From: Gammaproteobacteria bacterium | Lineage (GTDB): Bacteria > Pseudomonadota > Gammaproteobacteria > Pseudomonadales > Pseudomonadaceae | Reading direction: 5' to 3' | DNA: 33,597 nt | NCBI GenBank assembly: GCA_018827205.1 | Contig: JAHJXZ010000055.1 | Coordinates: 1-33,597, forward strand | Shown: piece after piece, positions 16,798 to 27,541 of the stretch | Position numbering within the stretch: position 1 is the stretch's first letter | Layout of the letters: the number at the start of each line of letters is the position of its first letter | The notes under the pieces: generated by a model | What the model was told of the DNA's origin: nothing | Databases searched by the model: none | What the model saw: only the letters and a program-made list of their open reading frames with translations | Translations under genes and position numbers: made by a program

Positions 16798-19700
16798 ATG
16801 ATCAATAAATCCAAAACCTCAACCAGCATTTTTGCTTTTACTTATATTTTTTTGTCGTTGCAAAGCGGAATCGCCATTGCCGACGATACTGAAATTTATC
16901 TGACCCGCGACCTGCCTGCCGACCAACGTGTACGCCCCAATATTATGTTTGTAATCGACACATCGGGCTCAATGCAGAACGGCGTACCCGGAACTAACTG
17001 CAAGGCACTGGTTTACCCAAACACATACACTGAAACACCTCGAAACTGGTGCACTAGTACTACAAAAAACTTATCGAAAAATAACGGATCGCTAACACGA
17101 CTTGAAGTCGTAAAGCAGGTTGTAAGCCAACTTGTCGACGAGCTTGCCGTGTCAAATGATTCAAATATCGGTCTTGCCCGATTTGACTCAAACAGCAACG
17201 GCGGCTTCATTAACGTCCCCGTAGACCGAGCAGCTACAGTTGCAAACACGTTCAAGTCTGAACTGAGAAGTTATTATGCAAGTGGTGCCACTCCACTTTT
17301 GGAAAGCTACCACGAAGCTGCTCTTTACCTTAGAGGCGAGGAACCGAAATACGGAAACTCATCGCGCGGCGTAGAAGAAAATGGAACGGGCTCAAAAACA
17401 GTTAACCCCTGGAGAAGCAACAGCGGTGCTTATACTGGCAGCAGCTATAAGTCCCCAATTGAAAACTCATGCCAAAAATCCAACATAATAGTTCTAACTG
17501 ATGGACTACCCAACGGTGACGTTAGTAGCAACTCAACAATCCAGAGTTTAGTAGCGGGCAAGAACACTCAATATACCTCCTGCAACAGAAACTATCCTAC
17601 TGACGGGGCCGCAGCTGACGGCTGCTGGATGCCTGGTCTGTCCGAATACCTAGCCAACCAAGACAACTCTCCTGCAGCTGGTAAGCAAACAATCAACACC
17701 TACACTGTTGGTTTCGGGAATATCGGCAACTCCCAACTGCTACAAGACACCGCCGATTATGGTGGTGGTAAATTCTTTACTACCAGCGATACATCAGGCT
17801 TGGTCACAGCCCTAAAAAGTATTGTTGTAGACATCCTCGCTGAAAATACATCCTTCACAACCCCTACCGTCTCTGTTAGCGCATACAGCAACTTCGGCTA
17901 TCGCAACGACCTCTATTACGCACTATTTCGCCCGGCAGAAGGCGCCCGCTGGGTTGGCAATGTAAAAAAATACAAAGCCACCACAGACACCTCCACCGGC
18001 AGCCTTATTGTTACGGATGCCAATGGAAATAATGCCGTAGATCCCGATACTGGATTTTTCAAAGATACTGCCCAAAGTTTTTGGAGCCCATCCGCCGATG
18101 GACGAAACGCAGAGGCGGGCGGCGCCGCAAGCAAGTTGACCAACCCAAGTACTCGCAAAATATATACATATACCGGCACAACGCCTCTTGCTGGGCCAAG
18201 CGCGGTAGGCTCAATAAACCTCGCGACCTCTGCCAACGCACTGAACACAAGCAATGTCTCAAAAACACTGCTTGGCGATGCAGCAATGTCCAATGACTAC
18301 CAAAGTAAAATTATCAGCTGGGCTCGTGGCAGCGACCCAAGTATTGCCGGCTCCCCAGCAAGACTCCAAATCGCCGACGTATTGCACAATGCTCCGAAAG
18401 TTGTCGCTTATGTAAGTGACGAAGACTTGGCTCGTGTTGGCGCAGGCAATAGCCAAGACAAACTTGCGCTATTTTATGGGACCAATGAAGGGCATATTGC
18501 CGCTCTAGACCCTGAAACAGGCAATGAGCTCTTCGTTTATGTACCTAAAGAGTTATTGCCGAATCTCAAAGCGTACTACGACAATCCCAAAGGCAGTGCC
18601 AGTAAGAAATATGGTATCGATGGGCAATTCGGCCTGAAAGTAACCTACGGCAGCACTGACCCTGTATCTAAACTCCGTCCAGTTTCTCAAGTTACTCTCT
18701 ACGCGGGCATGGGCCGTGGTGGTCGGAACTATTACGCGCTAGATGTCAGCCCCAATTCCACAGGCAACCCAACAACCATTGAGCCAAAACTAAAATGGGT
18801 AATCTCTGGCGGCACTGCCGGTAACGCATACCAACGACTTGGACAAACCTGGTCAACTCCAAAAGTCAGCAAGGTGCTATGGAATGGCTTGGCCCGCGAC
18901 GTACTTATTTTTACAGGCGGATACGACGCGAACCAAGATGATGACACCCCGAACACACCAAATAGTGACGGTTACGGTAACGCCCTGTATGTAGCTGACG
19001 CCAATACAGGTGAACGCCTTTGGATGGCCGGCCCTAATCCGATAACCGGAGAAACGGCAGCCGCAAATTTGCGCATCACCAGCATGACCAACAGCATGCC
19101 TGCCGACCCGACGCTTATTGATATAACAGGTGACGGCGCCATTGATACAATTTTTGCCGCCGACACTCGCGGCCAAATCTTCCGATTCGACTTGAACCCG
19201 CTAGCTACTAGTGCCAGCAACTTTGCGACTGGCGGGCGTGTAGCCCAATTTGGTGGCACTACCGCGCAAGATAACCGTCGCTTTTACAACTCTCCTGACG
19301 TAGCACTGATTAAAGCGCGAGGCACACAAAGTTACTACACGGTCTCCATTGGCTCTGGCTATCGCGGCCACCCACTTAATGAAGACACAATTGATCGTTT
19401 TTATGTTGTGCGCGATACCAATGTTTATACGAAACCGACCACATACACCACTGTGGTCGAATCTGACATGGTCGACGTCAGCAGTATTGACCCTACTGGC
19501 GCTGCAGCTGCAGCCATTCAAACCAGCATAGACACAAAGCGCGGGCAAATTACTGCACTCAATGATGCCGAAACCGCCGCACGAAATGCTTTGGCAAATT
19601 ATCAGGCGAGCATTGGATACACAGCCAAGCAAGAAGCCCTAGTGCAAACAAATAATGATATCAATGCAAAACAGGCGGCTATTGATGAGATAATCGCAAA

Positions 19701-21102
19701 TGATCAGTTTATTGTCAGCCACGCAACAGAGATGGATGCACGCACTCAGCTTAACAACCTGATAGTGGCCACTTTAAACGGTCTCAAGAACCTAAGTGCA
19801 CTTACCGCACCGACAGTCCCAGCCCACCCGAACACCAGTAGCTTTCTAAGCTCCCAACTCAGCAACAGCAGCATGGCTGACTGGGGACAACTGCAGTTAA
19901 ATTTGCAGGTACTAAAAACCACACCGGATACTGAATATCAGTCAGTCATCGCAGCGGAGGACGCTCTCAAAGCTGCGCGAGCCAATGGAAACCCGGATAC
20001 AACTGCTGAAGAGGCAGCACTTGCTAATGCGACGGCGGCACACGAGGCATCCTCAGCATACACCCAACGCCAAGAGTTGATTAATAATCAAGCGACTCTA
20101 ACTAGCAAACTTTCTCAAATACAAACCTTACAAAATAGTATCTTCCAGACACTTTCAGCGAATGATGCCGCCGATGTAAGCGCAGACCTAACTGCTCTGA
20201 ACAGTCTCAAATCAGATATCAACGCTTTAACACCATCACTCAATCAAACTCCAGCAACGCCTACCACCAACAGCGAGCTAATTTCGGTTGAGAATGACAC
20301 ACTTAAAAGCCAGGCAGACAGCTCTGCAATTAGCGCCCCCCTTAACTCTGAGGCCGCACGCCTAAGCAACCTACAGGCGGAACAAGTGGCGCTTTCCAGT
20401 ACCGCCGCAACGCTCTTGTCTGAACTTGCTGCTATGAGTGATGCTGCCTATAACGGTACAAGCCCAGCACTTAGTGCCGCCCAGCTTGCTGCTGCAACAG
20501 CAGCAGACACAACGCCGCCGCTCAGCACCTTTGAGGTGTACAACTTTCTCATAGACGAAAAAAGACAAGCTGCTATCAGTCAAGTACCTGTTTTACGAAA
20601 TGAAATCAATGAGCTCTACGCGCAACTAAGCCCAGGCAATAGCTATACGCCAGATCTCACCGCACTAAAAAATAGCAAGGGCTGGTTCATACGCTTCCCT
20701 CTGGGCGAAAAGGTACTTTCGAGCTCCATTAGCTATCGTGGCGCACTATTCTTTTCGACATTCCGCCCAAGCGGTCAACAAGTAACTACGTGCGGTCCTG
20801 ACGTTGGTCGTGGCAGGTTTTACGCGCTAAGCCTTACCGATGCCACATCGATTTTCACAGAAACAATTAATGGTGTAACTTCAGACGTCCGCAGCTTTGA
20901 CTTGGCCCATGGCGGTATTCCGCCCAAGCCCGCAGTGGTTCTGCGTGAAGATGGCCGCCCAGGCTTACTTTGTGGTGCGGAGCAATGCGAAGGCAGTAAA
21001 AGTGGTGCGAATGGCGACGAGCCTCCAACCTGTAAAAAAACAGCGCTGTTTTGCCCTGATAGTGACGGCGGCTTGAAATCCACGTACTGGAGAGAGAATT
21101 AA
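16798..21102 (+). CDS. pilY1: Type IV pilus tip adhesin PilY1 with large helical insertion
   Basis: PilY1 is the calcium-dependent tip adhesin and mechanosensor of type IV pili; it promotes extension, surface sensing and twitching. The 1434-residue precursor has a Sec signal (about 1-28, ending GIAIA). A VWA-like domain carries MIDAS motif DTSGS at 54-58. The C-terminal domain is a PQQ-like beta-propeller ([42 protein letters not shown]). The regulatory calcium loop is a nine-residue DxTxDGxxD at D775-D783, equivalent in spacing to D600-D608 of P. aeruginosa PilY1. The protein is about 270 residues longer than P. aeruginosa PilY1 (1161 aa). The extra length is explained by residues ~896-1294 inserted inside the propeller. 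The C-terminus keeps CGxEQC and other cysteines. GAGGA precedes the ATG; the stop overlaps the pilE ATG by one base. Confidence 0.95.
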   Translation: MINKSKTSTSIFAFTYIFLSLQSGIAIADDTEIYLTRDLPADQRVRPNIMFVIDTSGSMQNGVPGTNCKALVYPNTYTETPRNWCTSTTKNLSKNNGSLTRLEVVKQVVSQLVDELAVSNDSNIGLARFDSNSNGGFINVPVDRAATVANTFKSELRSYYASGATPLLESYHEAALYLRGEEPKYGNSSRGVEENGTGSKTVNPWRSNSGAYTGSSYKSPIENSCQKSNIIVLTDGLPNGDVSSNSTIQSLVAGKNTQYTSCNRNYPTDGAAADGCWMPGLSEYLANQDNSPAAGKQTINTYTVGFGNIGNSQLLQDTADYGGGKFFTTSDTSGLVTALKSIVVDILAENTSFTTPTVSVSAYSNFGYRNDLYYALFRPAEGARWVGNVKKYKATTDTSTGSLIVTDANGNNAVDPDTGFFKDTAQSFWSPSADGRNAEAGGAASKLTNPSTRKIYTYTGTTPLAGPSAVGSINLATSANALNTSNVSKTLLGDAAMSNDYQSKIISWARGSDPSIAGSPARLQIADVLHNAPKVVAYVSDEDLARVGAGNSQDKLALFYGTNEGHIAALDPETGNELFVYVPKELLPNLKAYYDNPKGSASKKYGIDGQFGLKVTYGSTDPVSKLRPVSQVTLYAGMGRGGRNYYALDVSPNSTGNPTTIEPKLKWVISGGTAGNAYQRLGQTWSTPKVSKVLWNGLARDVLIFTGGYDANQDDDTPNTPNSDGYGNALYVADANTGERLWMAGPNPITGETAAANLRITSMTNSMPADPTLIDITGDGAIDTIFAADTRGQIFRFDLNPLATSASNFATGGRVAQFGGTTAQDNRRFYNSPDVALIKARGTQSYYTVSIGSGYRGHPLNEDTIDRFYVVRDTNVYTKPTTYTTVVESDMVDVSSIDPTGAAAAAIQTSIDTKRGQITALNDAETAARNALANYQASIGYTAKQEALVQTNNDINAKQAAIDEIIANDQFIVSHATEMDARTQLNNLIVATLNGLKNLSALTAPTVPAHPNTSSFLSSQLSNSSMADWGQLQLNLQVLKTTPDTEYQSVIAAEDALKAARANGNPDTTAEEAALANATAAHEASSAYTQRQELINNQATLTSKLSQIQTLQNSIFQTLSANDAADVSADLTALNSLKSDINALTPSLNQTPATPTTNSELISVENDTLKSQADSSAISAPLNSEAARLSNLQAEQVALSSTAATLLSELAAMSDAAYNGTSPALSAAQLAAATAADTTPPLSTFEVYNFLIDEKRQAAISQVPVLRNEINELYAQLSPGNSYTPDLTALKNSKGWFIRFPLGEKVLSSSISYRGALFFSTFRPSGQQVTTCGPDVGRGRFYALSLTDATSIFTETINGVTSDVRSFDLAHGGIPPKPAVVLREDGRPGLLCGAEQCEGSKSGANGDEPPTCKKTALFCPDSDGGLKSTYWREN
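19483..20679 (+). other. Low-complexity helical insertion within the PilY1 propeller
   Basis: This in-frame segment (residues ~896-1294) separates the [14 protein letters not shown] blade from the next propeller strands, beginning [13 protein letters not shown]. In the PilY1 proteins I know these two elements are separated by only tens of residues. The insertion is rich in Ala, Asn, Thr, Gln, Ser and Leu, has no cysteine and a single Trp. It alternates long heptad-like helices ([25 protein letters not shown]-rich stretches) with Pro/Thr linkers ([21 protein letters not shown]). An ASxxYTx(K/R)QE unit occurs twice, at A937 and A1084. Both ends remain in frame. Confidence 0.75.
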
Positions 21103-21542
21103 TGTTCCGCCAGAAAGGCTTTACCCTTATTGAACTGATGATTGTGATAACAATCGTCGCGGTACTGGCGGCTATTGCAATCCCGAACTACAGAGACTAC
21201 TTGTTAAAAAGCGGTCGAAGTGAAGGCCAGGCAAAGCTGTTAGAAGCTATGCAGATGCAAGAGCGCTTCTACTCACAAAACCAGACCTATACCAGTAACC
21301 TTGGTGCAGGAGGCCTAGGATATTCAGGTGTAGCCGCAAATGCTGACGCCCCATCCGAGGATCGGCGATACCTTATAAGGGCGGCCGTTTGTGATGCTGG
21401 AACGGCGATTTCTAGTTGCGTTCTGTTGACCGCGACCCCTCAGGGGGGCCAAGCGAGCGATGTAGTATGCGCAAACTTGACCCTAAACAGCCGCGGCGTT
21501 AAGGGCACATCAGGAACCGGACCAGTGACTACCTGCTGGTAA
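21102..21542 (+). CDS. pilE: Minor pilin PilE
   Basis: This 146-residue type IV pilin-like protein has leader MFRQKG before [20 protein letters not shown] (Glu+5), then the PilE hallmark [20 protein letters not shown] and [11 protein letters not shown]. Two C-terminal cysteines (about residues 124 and 145, VCANL and TTCW) probably form the pilin D-loop disulfide; another pair (AVCDAG, SSCVL) precedes them. PilE contributes to fibre priming together with FimU. Its ATG overlaps the pilY1 stop by one base and the gene is the last of the operon, followed by a strong terminator. Confidence 0.95.
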   Translation: MFRQKGFTLIELMIVITIVAVLAAIAIPNYRDYLLKSGRSEGQAKLLEAMQMQERFYSQNQTYTSNLGAGGLGYSGVAANADAPSEDRRYLIRAAVCDAGTAISSCVLLTATPQGGQASDVVCANLTLNSRGVKGTSGTGPVTTCW

Positions 21543-21544
21543 AG

Positions 21545-21572
21545 AAAAAGGCCGGCAAATGCCGGCCTTTTT
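21545..21572. terminator. Bidirectional Rho-independent terminator between pilE and ispH
   Basis: AAAAAGGCCGGC (21545-21556) and GCCGGCCTTTTT (21561-21572) form a perfect 12-bp stem around an AAAT loop. The A-tract and T-tract make it functional in both directions. It ends the minor-pilin operon 2 nt after the pilE stop and also lies 21 nt beyond the ispH stop on the other strand. Confidence 0.93.
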
Positions 21573-21593
21573 AGTTCGGCGTTAGCAGGGGAG

Positions 21594-22541
21594 TTATTGT
21601 TTAGCTATTATTCGCAACTCTTTCGGCATCGAAAACGTCACATTTTCTGGCCGCCCCAGCAATTCATGCGCACCAGTTGCACCCCACCTACTCAGCTGTT
21701 GAATCACGCCCTGCACCAATACCTCTGGAGCTGATGCACCGGCTGTAATACCAATACCTGCAACGCCCGTAAACCACTCCTGCTTGAGATCCTCCGCCCC
21801 ATCGATCAGGTAGGCCGGGGTACCCATGCGTTCGGCCAGCTCGCGTAGTCGGTTGGAGTTAGAGCTGTTGGGGCTGCCGACCACCAGTAGCACATCGCAC
21901 TCAGCGGCGAGCTGTTTGACGGCATCCTGACGGTTTTGCGTGGCGTAGCAGATGTCGTCCTTGCGTGGGCCGCCGATGGCGGGGAATTTCGTGCGTAGGG
22001 CGTCGATTACTTTGCTGGTGTCATCCATCGACAAGGTGGTCTGGGTGACGAAGGCTAGGGCTTCTGGATTTCGAACCTGCAGTTCGGCTACGTCGGTTTC
22101 ATCTTCTACCAGGTAGATAGCGCCGCCGTTGCTGTCGTCGTATTGGCCCATGGTGCCTTCGACTTCCGGGTGGCCTTCGTGGCCGATCAGGATGCATTCG
22201 CGCCCCTCGCGGCTGTAGCGCACCACTTCCATATGCACCTTGGTAACCAGCGGGCAGGTGGCGTCGAATATCTTCAGGCCACGGCGCTCGGCCTCATTGC
22301 GCACCGCCTGGGAGACGCCGTGAGCGCTGAAGATTACGATAACGTCATCAGGAATCTGATCCAGTTCTTCGACAAACACGGCGCCGCGCGAGCGCAGATC
22401 CTCGACCACAAACTTGTTGTGCACCACTTCATGGCGTACGTAGATCGGTGGACCGAAGACTTCCAACGCACGGTTGACGATCTCAATGGCGCGGTCGACG
22501 CCGGCACAGAAGCCACGGGGATTGGCGAGTTTGATATGCAT
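21594..22541 (-). CDS. ispH: 4-hydroxy-3-methylbut-2-enyl diphosphate reductase IspH (LytB)
   Basis: IspH is the last enzyme of the MEP isoprenoid pathway. It reduces HMBPP to IPP and DMAPP using a [4Fe-4S] cluster. The 315-residue protein has all three cluster ligands: C12 (RGFCAGV), C96 (DATCPLV) and C198 ([10 protein letters not shown]). The active-site histidines are in RHEVVHNK and [11 protein letters not shown], and the signature [13 protein letters not shown] is present. ATG 22541 ([10 protein letters not shown]) was chosen over an in-frame extension from 22595 because it is the family start; the ribosome binding site is weak. It lies 181 nt downstream of fkpB. Confidence 0.97.
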   Translation of the reverse strand: MHIKLANPRGFCAGVDRAIEIVNRALEVFGPPIYVRHEVVHNKFVVEDLRSRGAVFVEELDQIPDDVIVIFSAHGVSQAVRNEAERRGLKIFDATCPLVTKVHMEVVRYSREGRECILIGHEGHPEVEGTMGQYDDSNGGAIYLVEDETDVAELQVRNPEALAFVTQTTLSMDDTSKVIDALRTKFPAIGGPRKDDICYATQNRQDAVKQLAAECDVLLVVGSPNSSNSNRLRELAERMGTPAYLIDGAEDLKQEWFTGVAGIGITAGASAPEVLVQGVIQQLSRWGATGAHELLGRPENVTFSMPKELRIIAKQ

Positions 22542-22722
22542 GCTGGTTATCTCGACGCGCGTAAACGGAAGTTGCCGCGGAAGGGTTAGCGGCACATTGC
22601 GTGCTTAAGCCACGAATACTGCGCAGCCCAACAACACGGTACCTGACATACGAACCACGGTGGGGAGCGGCGCGCCAAATAACTGCTTCAAGCTCAGACT
22701 TGGCGCCTAACCCACCCACTGA

Positions 22723-23160
22723 TCAGAGCGCTTTGACCTCAATAATTTCCACATCGAAGCTCAGCGCCTTGCCGGCTAGCGGGTGGTTGAAATCGATGGT
22801 CACCTGGCTGTCGTCAAAAGCTTTGACCACACCCGGCAGCTCGGCATTGGCGGCATCATTGAAGATCACCAGCAAGCCTTCCGACAGCTCCATATCCTGA
22901 AACTGGCTGCGCGGCATAACCTGGATATTCTGCGGATTACCCTGACCAAAGCCCTGCTCCGGGCTGATCGATAGGCTGCGCTTGTCGCCTGCCTTCAAGC
23001 CGTAGATGGCCTGCTCAAAGCCCGGCAGCAGGTTGCCATCGCCGACCTTGAAGGTCGCGGGCTTTTTATCGAAGGTACTGTCGACCACATCGCCGTTGTC
23101 CAGCTTGAGGGCGAAATGCAGGGTCACTTGCTTGTCCGGGCCGATTCGCACGTCCGTCAT
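22723..23160 (-). CDS. fkpB: FKBP-type peptidyl-prolyl isomerase FkpB (SlpA-like)
   Basis: This 145-residue cytoplasmic FKBP of the SlyD/SlpA class has an FKBP fold with an inserted chaperone flap. Visible family features are GDVVDSTFDKKPATFKVGDG, LLPGFEQAIYGLKAGD, EQGFGQGNPQNIQ and the C-terminal VTIDFNHPLAGK. It lacks the His-rich metal-binding tail of SlyD, which favours FkpB/SlpA. Its start overlaps the lspA stop (ATGA), giving a translationally coupled ileS-lspA-fkpB block as in other gammaproteobacteria. Confidence 0.94.
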   Translation of the reverse strand: MTDVRIGPDKQVTLHFALKLDNGDVVDSTFDKKPATFKVGDGNLLPGFEQAIYGLKAGDKRSLSISPEQGFGQGNPQNIQVMPRSQFQDMELSEGLLVIFNDAANAELPGVVKAFDDSQVTIDFNHPLAGKALSFDVEIIEVKAL

Positions 23161-23663
23161 TTACCTGCCTCTCCAGATTTTTCACTCTTGAACATATCCA
23201 GCGCCAGCAGGATGGCGCCGCCGGTGATGGCCATATCGGCCACGTTGAAGGCCGGGAAGTACCATTGCTGATGCCAGTGCAGCAGGATGAAGTCGACCAC
23301 ATGGCCGAATACCACACGGTCCACCAGGTTACCCAGCGCGCCACCCAACACCAAAGCCAGGGCAACTGCCAGCCAGGTCTCACCCGGCTTGAGGCGTTTC
23401 AGCCAAACCACCAGCACCGCGCTGACTACCAGCGCAATCGCCGCGAAGAACCAGCGCTGCCAGCCTGCGGCATCGGCCAGGAAGCTGAATGCCGCGCCTG
23501 TGTTGTAGGCCAGGGTCCAGCTGAAGTAATCCGGAATGATCACGATCTGCTGGTACATGCTCAGGTTGTTGTCGAACCAGAACTTGCTCGCCTGATCGAC
23601 CACAAACACCAGCAGGCTCAGCCATAGCCAGGCCAAGTGCCCGAAACGGCTGGCCTTAGGCAT
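23157..23663 (-). CDS. lspA: Lipoprotein signal peptidase LspA (SPase II)
   Basis: LspA removes signal peptides from prolipoproteins after Lgt acylation. The 168-residue inner-membrane protein has four hydrophobic helices. The catalytic aspartates are D124 in GHVVDF and D143 in FNVADM, the same numbers as in P. aeruginosa LspA, with conserved N112-D115 (GNLVDR). The ATG at 23663 (MPKASRFG), 7 nt beyond the ileS stop, was chosen because it aligns with the P. aeruginosa N-terminus. A second candidate ATG at 23678, overlapping ileS and with a better GAGG, would add five residues. BamD in this window is one of its substrates. Confidence 0.95.
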   Translation of the reverse strand: MPKASRFGHLAWLWLSLLVFVVDQASKFWFDNNLSMYQQIVIIPDYFSWTLAYNTGAAFSFLADAAGWQRWFFAAIALVVSAVLVVWLKRLKPGETWLAVALALVLGGALGNLVDRVVFGHVVDFILLHWHQQWYFPAFNVADMAITGGAILLALDMFKSEKSGEAGK

Positions 23664-23670
23664 GCCGTTA

Positions 23671-26502
23671 TTAAGCATAGTGACGAACCTCGCCCGCGCC
23701 TTCGATGTTGTCCACGCAGCGACCGCAGATTTCCGGATGCGCCGGATTCACTCCGACATCCTCACGGTGATGCCAGCAACGGGCACACTTGGCATGGCCG
23801 GACTTCAATACTTTCAGCTTGAGACCCGCCACTTCGGTTTCCACGGCATCGCTAGGCGCACTGGCGAGCGGAGCCAGGCTGGCGGTGGAGGTGATCAGCA
23901 CGAAGCGCAGCTCGTTGCCCAGCTTGTTCAGATCGGCGATCAGGCTGTCTTCAGCGTACAGGGTCACTTCAGCCTGCAGGTTGCCGCCAATAGCCTTGGC
24001 CGCGCGCAGGTTTTCCATTTCCTTGTTTACCGCGACCTTGACCGCCATAACGCGCTCCCAGAACGCACGATCCAGCTCGAAGCCTTCCGGCAGCTCACTC
24101 AGGCCTTGATACCAACCATTGAGCATCACCGACTCGTTACGCACGCCAGGCAAGTATGCCCACAGCTCATCGGCAGTGAAGGACAACACAGGGGCAATCC
24201 AGCGCACCAGCGCTTCAGCGATATGATACAGAGCGCTCTGACAAGAGCGACGCGCCACGCTGTCAGCCGCAGTGGTGTACTGACGGTCTTTGATGATATC
24301 GAGGTAGAAGCCGCCCAATTCCTGCACGCAGAAGTTGTGCACCTTCTGGTAAACGTTCCAGAAGCGATAGCTGTCGTACGCTTCTTCAATCTCGCGCTGC
24401 AGCAGCAGGGCGCGGTCCACCGCCCAGCGATCCAGCGCCAGCATATCTTCGGCAGGCAGTAGGTGCTGCGCAGGATCGAAGCCGCTGAGGTTGGAGAGCA
24501 GGAAGCGTGCGGTATTGCGGATGCGTCGGTAGGAATCGGCGCTACGCTGCAGGATGACCTTGGATACGGCCATCTCGCCGGAATAGTCGGTAGACGACAC
24601 CCACAGACGCAGGATATCGGCGCCCAGGCTGTCATTTACTTCCTGCGGGGCGACGACATTGCCCAGCGACTTGGACATCTTGCGGCCGTTCTCGTCGACC
24701 ACAAAACCGTGGGTCAGCAGCTCTTTGTACGGCGCGTGGCCGTCGATGGCCGCGCCAGTCAGCAAGGATGAATGGAACCAACCACGGTGCTGGTCGGAAC
24801 CCTCCAGATACAGGTCGGCACGCGGGCCGCTGGCATGACCCAGGTTGTGCGAACCGCGCAGCACGTGCCAGTGAGTGGTGCCGGAGTCAAACCAGACGTC
24901 TAGTGTGTCGCTGATCTTGTCGTAGTCGGCGGCTTCATCGCCGAGCAGCTCGACGGCATCCAGCTTGAACCAGGCCTCGATGCCCTCTTGCTCGACACGC
25001 TTAGCCACCTCTTCCATCAGCTCAGCGCTACGCGGGTGCAACTCACCGGTAGCCTTATGCAGAAAGAACGGGATCGGCACACCCCAGTTACGCTGACGCG
25101 AGATGCACCAGTCCGGACGACCAGCGATCATGCTGTGCAGGCGCGCCTGACCCCAGGCCGGAACGAATGCAGTCTGCTCGATGGCAGCCAGTGCGCGTTC
25201 ACGCAGGGTGTCGCCTTCGTTAGGCTGCTTGTCCATGCCGACAAACCACTGCGCGGTAGCGCGGTAGATCAGCGGGGTCTTGTGGCGCCAGCAGTGCATG
25301 TAGCTGTGCTGGATGGCTTCGTGCTTGAGCAGCGCGCCGACTTCTTCCAGCTTGGCGACGATGGCCGGGTTGGCCTTCCAGATAAACTGGCCGCCAAAGA
25401 ACGGCAGGTCGGTGACATACACACCATTGCTCTGCACCGGGCTGAGGATGTCGTCGTTGCTCATGCCGTAGCCTTTGCACGAACGGAAGTCGTCCTCGCC
25501 ATAGGCCGGGGCCGAGTGCACCACACCAGTACCCGCACCCAGCTCGACATATTCGGCCAGATACACTGGCGCAAAACGCTCATAGAACGGATGACGGAAA
25601 CGGATCAGCTCCAGCGCAGCCCCCGTTGCAGTGGCGATCACTTCGCCCTGCAGGCCATAACGGGCCAGGCAGCCTTCCACCAACTCTTCTGCCAACAACA
25701 GCAAGCGCTCGCCGGTATCGACCAGCGCGTAGGTGAACTCCGGGTGAACATTCAGCGCCTGGTTGGCCGGAATGGTCCACGGTGTGGTGGTCCAGATCAC
25801 GATGGAGGCTGGCTTAGGCAAGCTGGCAAGGCCAAACGCGGCGGCCAGCTTGTCAGCATCTTCAACGACGAAGGCCACGTCGATGGCATCGGATTTTTTG
25901 TCCTGGTACTCGACCTCGGCCTCAGCCAACGCCGAGCCGCAATCGAAGCACCAGTTGACCGGCTTCAGGCCCTTGAACACAAAGCCCTGCTTGACCATCT
26001 CAGCCAGCGCGCGGATCTCGCCCGCTTCGTTGGCAAAATCCATGGTCTTGTAGGGGTTGTCCCAGTCGCCCAGCACACCGAGGCGAACGAAGTCGGCCTT
26101 CTGCCCTTCGATCTGCTCACCGGCATAGGTGCGGCAGCGCTCGCGGGTCAGGTCGGACGGCTGATTCTTACCAAAGGTGGTTTCCACCTTGTGCTCAATC
26201 GGCAGGCCATGGCAGTCCCAACCCGGCACATAGGGGGCGTCGAAGCCAGCCAGGGTTTTCGAGCGGGTGATGATGTCCTTAAGGATTTTGTTGACCGCAT
26301 GACCGATATGGATGCTGCCGTTTGCATAGGGCGGGCCGTCGTGCAGGACGAACTTCGGCCGGCCTTCGCCTTGCGCGCGTAGCTTCTGATACAGGCCAAT
26401 CTCGTTCCAGCGCTGCAGAATCTGCGGCTCGCGCTGTGGCAGGCCGGCCTTCATCGGAAATTGGGTATCAGGCAGATTAAGCGTGGCTTTGTAATCGGTC
26501 AT
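23671..26502 (-). CDS. ileS: Isoleucyl-tRNA synthetase IleS
   Basis: This class I synthetase charges tRNA-Ile and edits valine. The 943-residue protein has HIGH at 65-68 ([11 protein letters not shown]), an inserted CP1 editing domain (about 200-400, with [11 protein letters not shown]), KMSKS at 608-612, and an anticodon-binding domain. A C-terminal zinc finger carries ligands C906, C909, C926 and C929 (CARC and CGRC). The presence of the C-terminal zinc domain places it with the bacterial, mupirocin-sensitive type. The start at 26502 ([10 protein letters not shown]) was chosen over an in-frame extension to 26529. It lies 34 nt after ribF. Confidence 0.98.
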   Translation of the reverse strand: MTDYKATLNLPDTQFPMKAGLPQREPQILQRWNEIGLYQKLRAQGEGRPKFVLHDGPPYANGSIHIGHAVNKILKDIITRSKTLAGFDAPYVPGWDCHGLPIEHKVETTFGKNQPSDLTRERCRTYAGEQIEGQKADFVRLGVLGDWDNPYKTMDFANEAGEIRALAEMVKQGFVFKGLKPVNWCFDCGSALAEAEVEYQDKKSDAIDVAFVVEDADKLAAAFGLASLPKPASIVIWTTTPWTIPANQALNVHPEFTYALVDTGERLLLLAEELVEGCLARYGLQGEVIATATGAALELIRFRHPFYERFAPVYLAEYVELGAGTGVVHSAPAYGEDDFRSCKGYGMSNDDILSPVQSNGVYVTDLPFFGGQFIWKANPAIVAKLEEVGALLKHEAIQHSYMHCWRHKTPLIYRATAQWFVGMDKQPNEGDTLRERALAAIEQTAFVPAWGQARLHSMIAGRPDWCISRQRNWGVPIPFFLHKATGELHPRSAELMEEVAKRVEQEGIEAWFKLDAVELLGDEAADYDKISDTLDVWFDSGTTHWHVLRGSHNLGHASGPRADLYLEGSDQHRGWFHSSLLTGAAIDGHAPYKELLTHGFVVDENGRKMSKSLGNVVAPQEVNDSLGADILRLWVSSTDYSGEMAVSKVILQRSADSYRRIRNTARFLLSNLSGFDPAQHLLPAEDMLALDRWAVDRALLLQREIEEAYDSYRFWNVYQKVHNFCVQELGGFYLDIIKDRQYTTAADSVARRSCQSALYHIAEALVRWIAPVLSFTADELWAYLPGVRNESVMLNGWYQGLSELPEGFELDRAFWERVMAVKVAVNKEMENLRAAKAIGGNLQAEVTLYAEDSLIADLNKLGNELRFVLITSTASLAPLASAPSDAVETEVAGLKLKVLKSGHAKCARCWHHREDVGVNPAHPEICGRCVDNIEGAGEVRHYA

Positions 26503-26536
26503 GTCAGGCTCTTCGTAAGCGGTTGGCACTCAGTGC

Positions 26537-27463
26537 TTAAACGCGCCAATGGGCACGGGCGGCAGCAATATCGGCAGCAATGGCCGTTTTCAATGCCTCA
26601 AGTGAGGCGAAACGCTGCTCATCGCGCAGCTTGTGGTGGAAAGCCACCGTCAAACGCCGGCCATATAAATCACCGGCAAAGTCCAGCAAATGCACTTCCA
26701 GGTGGGCACTGCCGTCACCTGCAACACTGGGCCGCACGCCAATATTGGCGACGCCCGGCCAAGTTTTTCCGTCGATTTCGGTGCTAACCAGGTACACGCC
26801 CCTGAGCGGCACACGCTTGCGCTTGAGCTGCACGTTGGCGGTCGGCGCATTCAACTGGCGGCCGAGTTTCTGCCCGTGTAACACCCGCCCGGCGATCTGG
26901 AAAGGGCGGCCGAGCAGGTGCTGCGCCAGGGCAAAATCACCGGCATCGAGGGCTTCACGCACCCGCGTACTGCTGACACGAATGCCATCCAGTTCAACCG
27001 TACTGGCGGCCTCTACGCTGAAGCCTTCACGCTCGCCAGCTTCAGCCAGAAAGGCGAAATCACCGGCGCGGTCACAACCAAAGCGGAAGTCATCCCCCAC
27101 TTCTAAGTGTTGTACACCCAGACCTTCCACCAACACACGATGTACAAACTCAGCAGCGCTCAGTTCACGCAAGCGGCGGTTGAAGCTCAGGCACAGCACG
27201 CGATCAACGCCTTCAGCAGCCAGCAATGCAAGCTTGTCGCGCAACCGCGCCAAGCGTGCCGGTGCTGCATCCGGGGCAAAAAACTCACGCGGCTGCGGCT
27301 CGAAAATCAACACGCAACTGGGTACGCCGAGTTCGGCGGAACGCTCACGCAAACGCGCCAAAATGGCCTGATGACCACGATGGACGCCGTCGAAATTACC
27401 GATAGTGGCGACACAGCCCCGATGCTGGGGCCGCAAATTGTGTAGGCCTCGAACCAGCTGCAT
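26537..27463 (-). CDS. ribF: Bifunctional riboflavin kinase / FAD synthetase RibF
   Basis: RibF converts riboflavin to FMN and then FAD. The 308-residue protein has the N-terminal FMN adenylyltransferase domain with GNFDGVHRGH at 22-31 and a C-terminal flavokinase domain with GRQLNAPTANVQL (the PTxN motif) and RRLTVAFHHKLRDEQRF. ATG 27463 (MQLVRGLHN) was chosen over the extension from 27502 because it matches the family start and fits the promoter at 27492-27518. It heads the ribF-ileS-lspA-fkpB-ispH gene order. Confidence 0.96.
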   Translation of the reverse strand: MQLVRGLHNLRPQHRGCVATIGNFDGVHRGHQAILARLRERSAELGVPSCVLIFEPQPREFFAPDAAPARLARLRDKLALLAAEGVDRVLCLSFNRRLRELSAAEFVHRVLVEGLGVQHLEVGDDFRFGCDRAGDFAFLAEAGEREGFSVEAASTVELDGIRVSSTRVREALDAGDFALAQHLLGRPFQIAGRVLHGQKLGRQLNAPTANVQLKRKRVPLRGVYLVSTEIDGKTWPGVANIGVRPSVAGDGSAHLEVHLLDFAGDLYGRRLTVAFHHKLRDEQRFASLEALKTAIAADIAAARAHWRV

Positions 27464-27491
27464 AACGCGCTTCTTGCTCATAAAGTGGTCG

Positions 27492-27518
27492 ATTATACGC
27501 ACACCGAGCAGCGGACAA
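27492..27518 (-). promoter_or_regulatory. Putative sigma-70 promoter of the ribF-ileS operon
   Basis: On the minus strand a perfect -10 TATAAT (27492-27497) is preceded at 15 bp by TTGTCC (27513-27518, 4 of 6 matches to the -35). Predicted initiation near 27485 gives a short leader of about 22 nt before the ribF ATG. The spacer is shorter than ideal. The box lies just outside the palindromic element. Confidence 0.6.
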
Positions 27519-27541
27519 CAGGCAGCAAATCAGTAGCCTAT

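Noticed and set aside
22672..22706. Hairpin GCGCCAA...TTGGCGC between ispH and fkpB
   Set aside because: Only 7 bp with a 21-nt loop and no T-tract; not convincing as a terminator or riboswitch.
24988..26382. 464-codon open frame on the plus strand opposite ileS
   Set aside because: It is a shadow of ileS arising from codon bias; no family motifs and no plausible initiation region.
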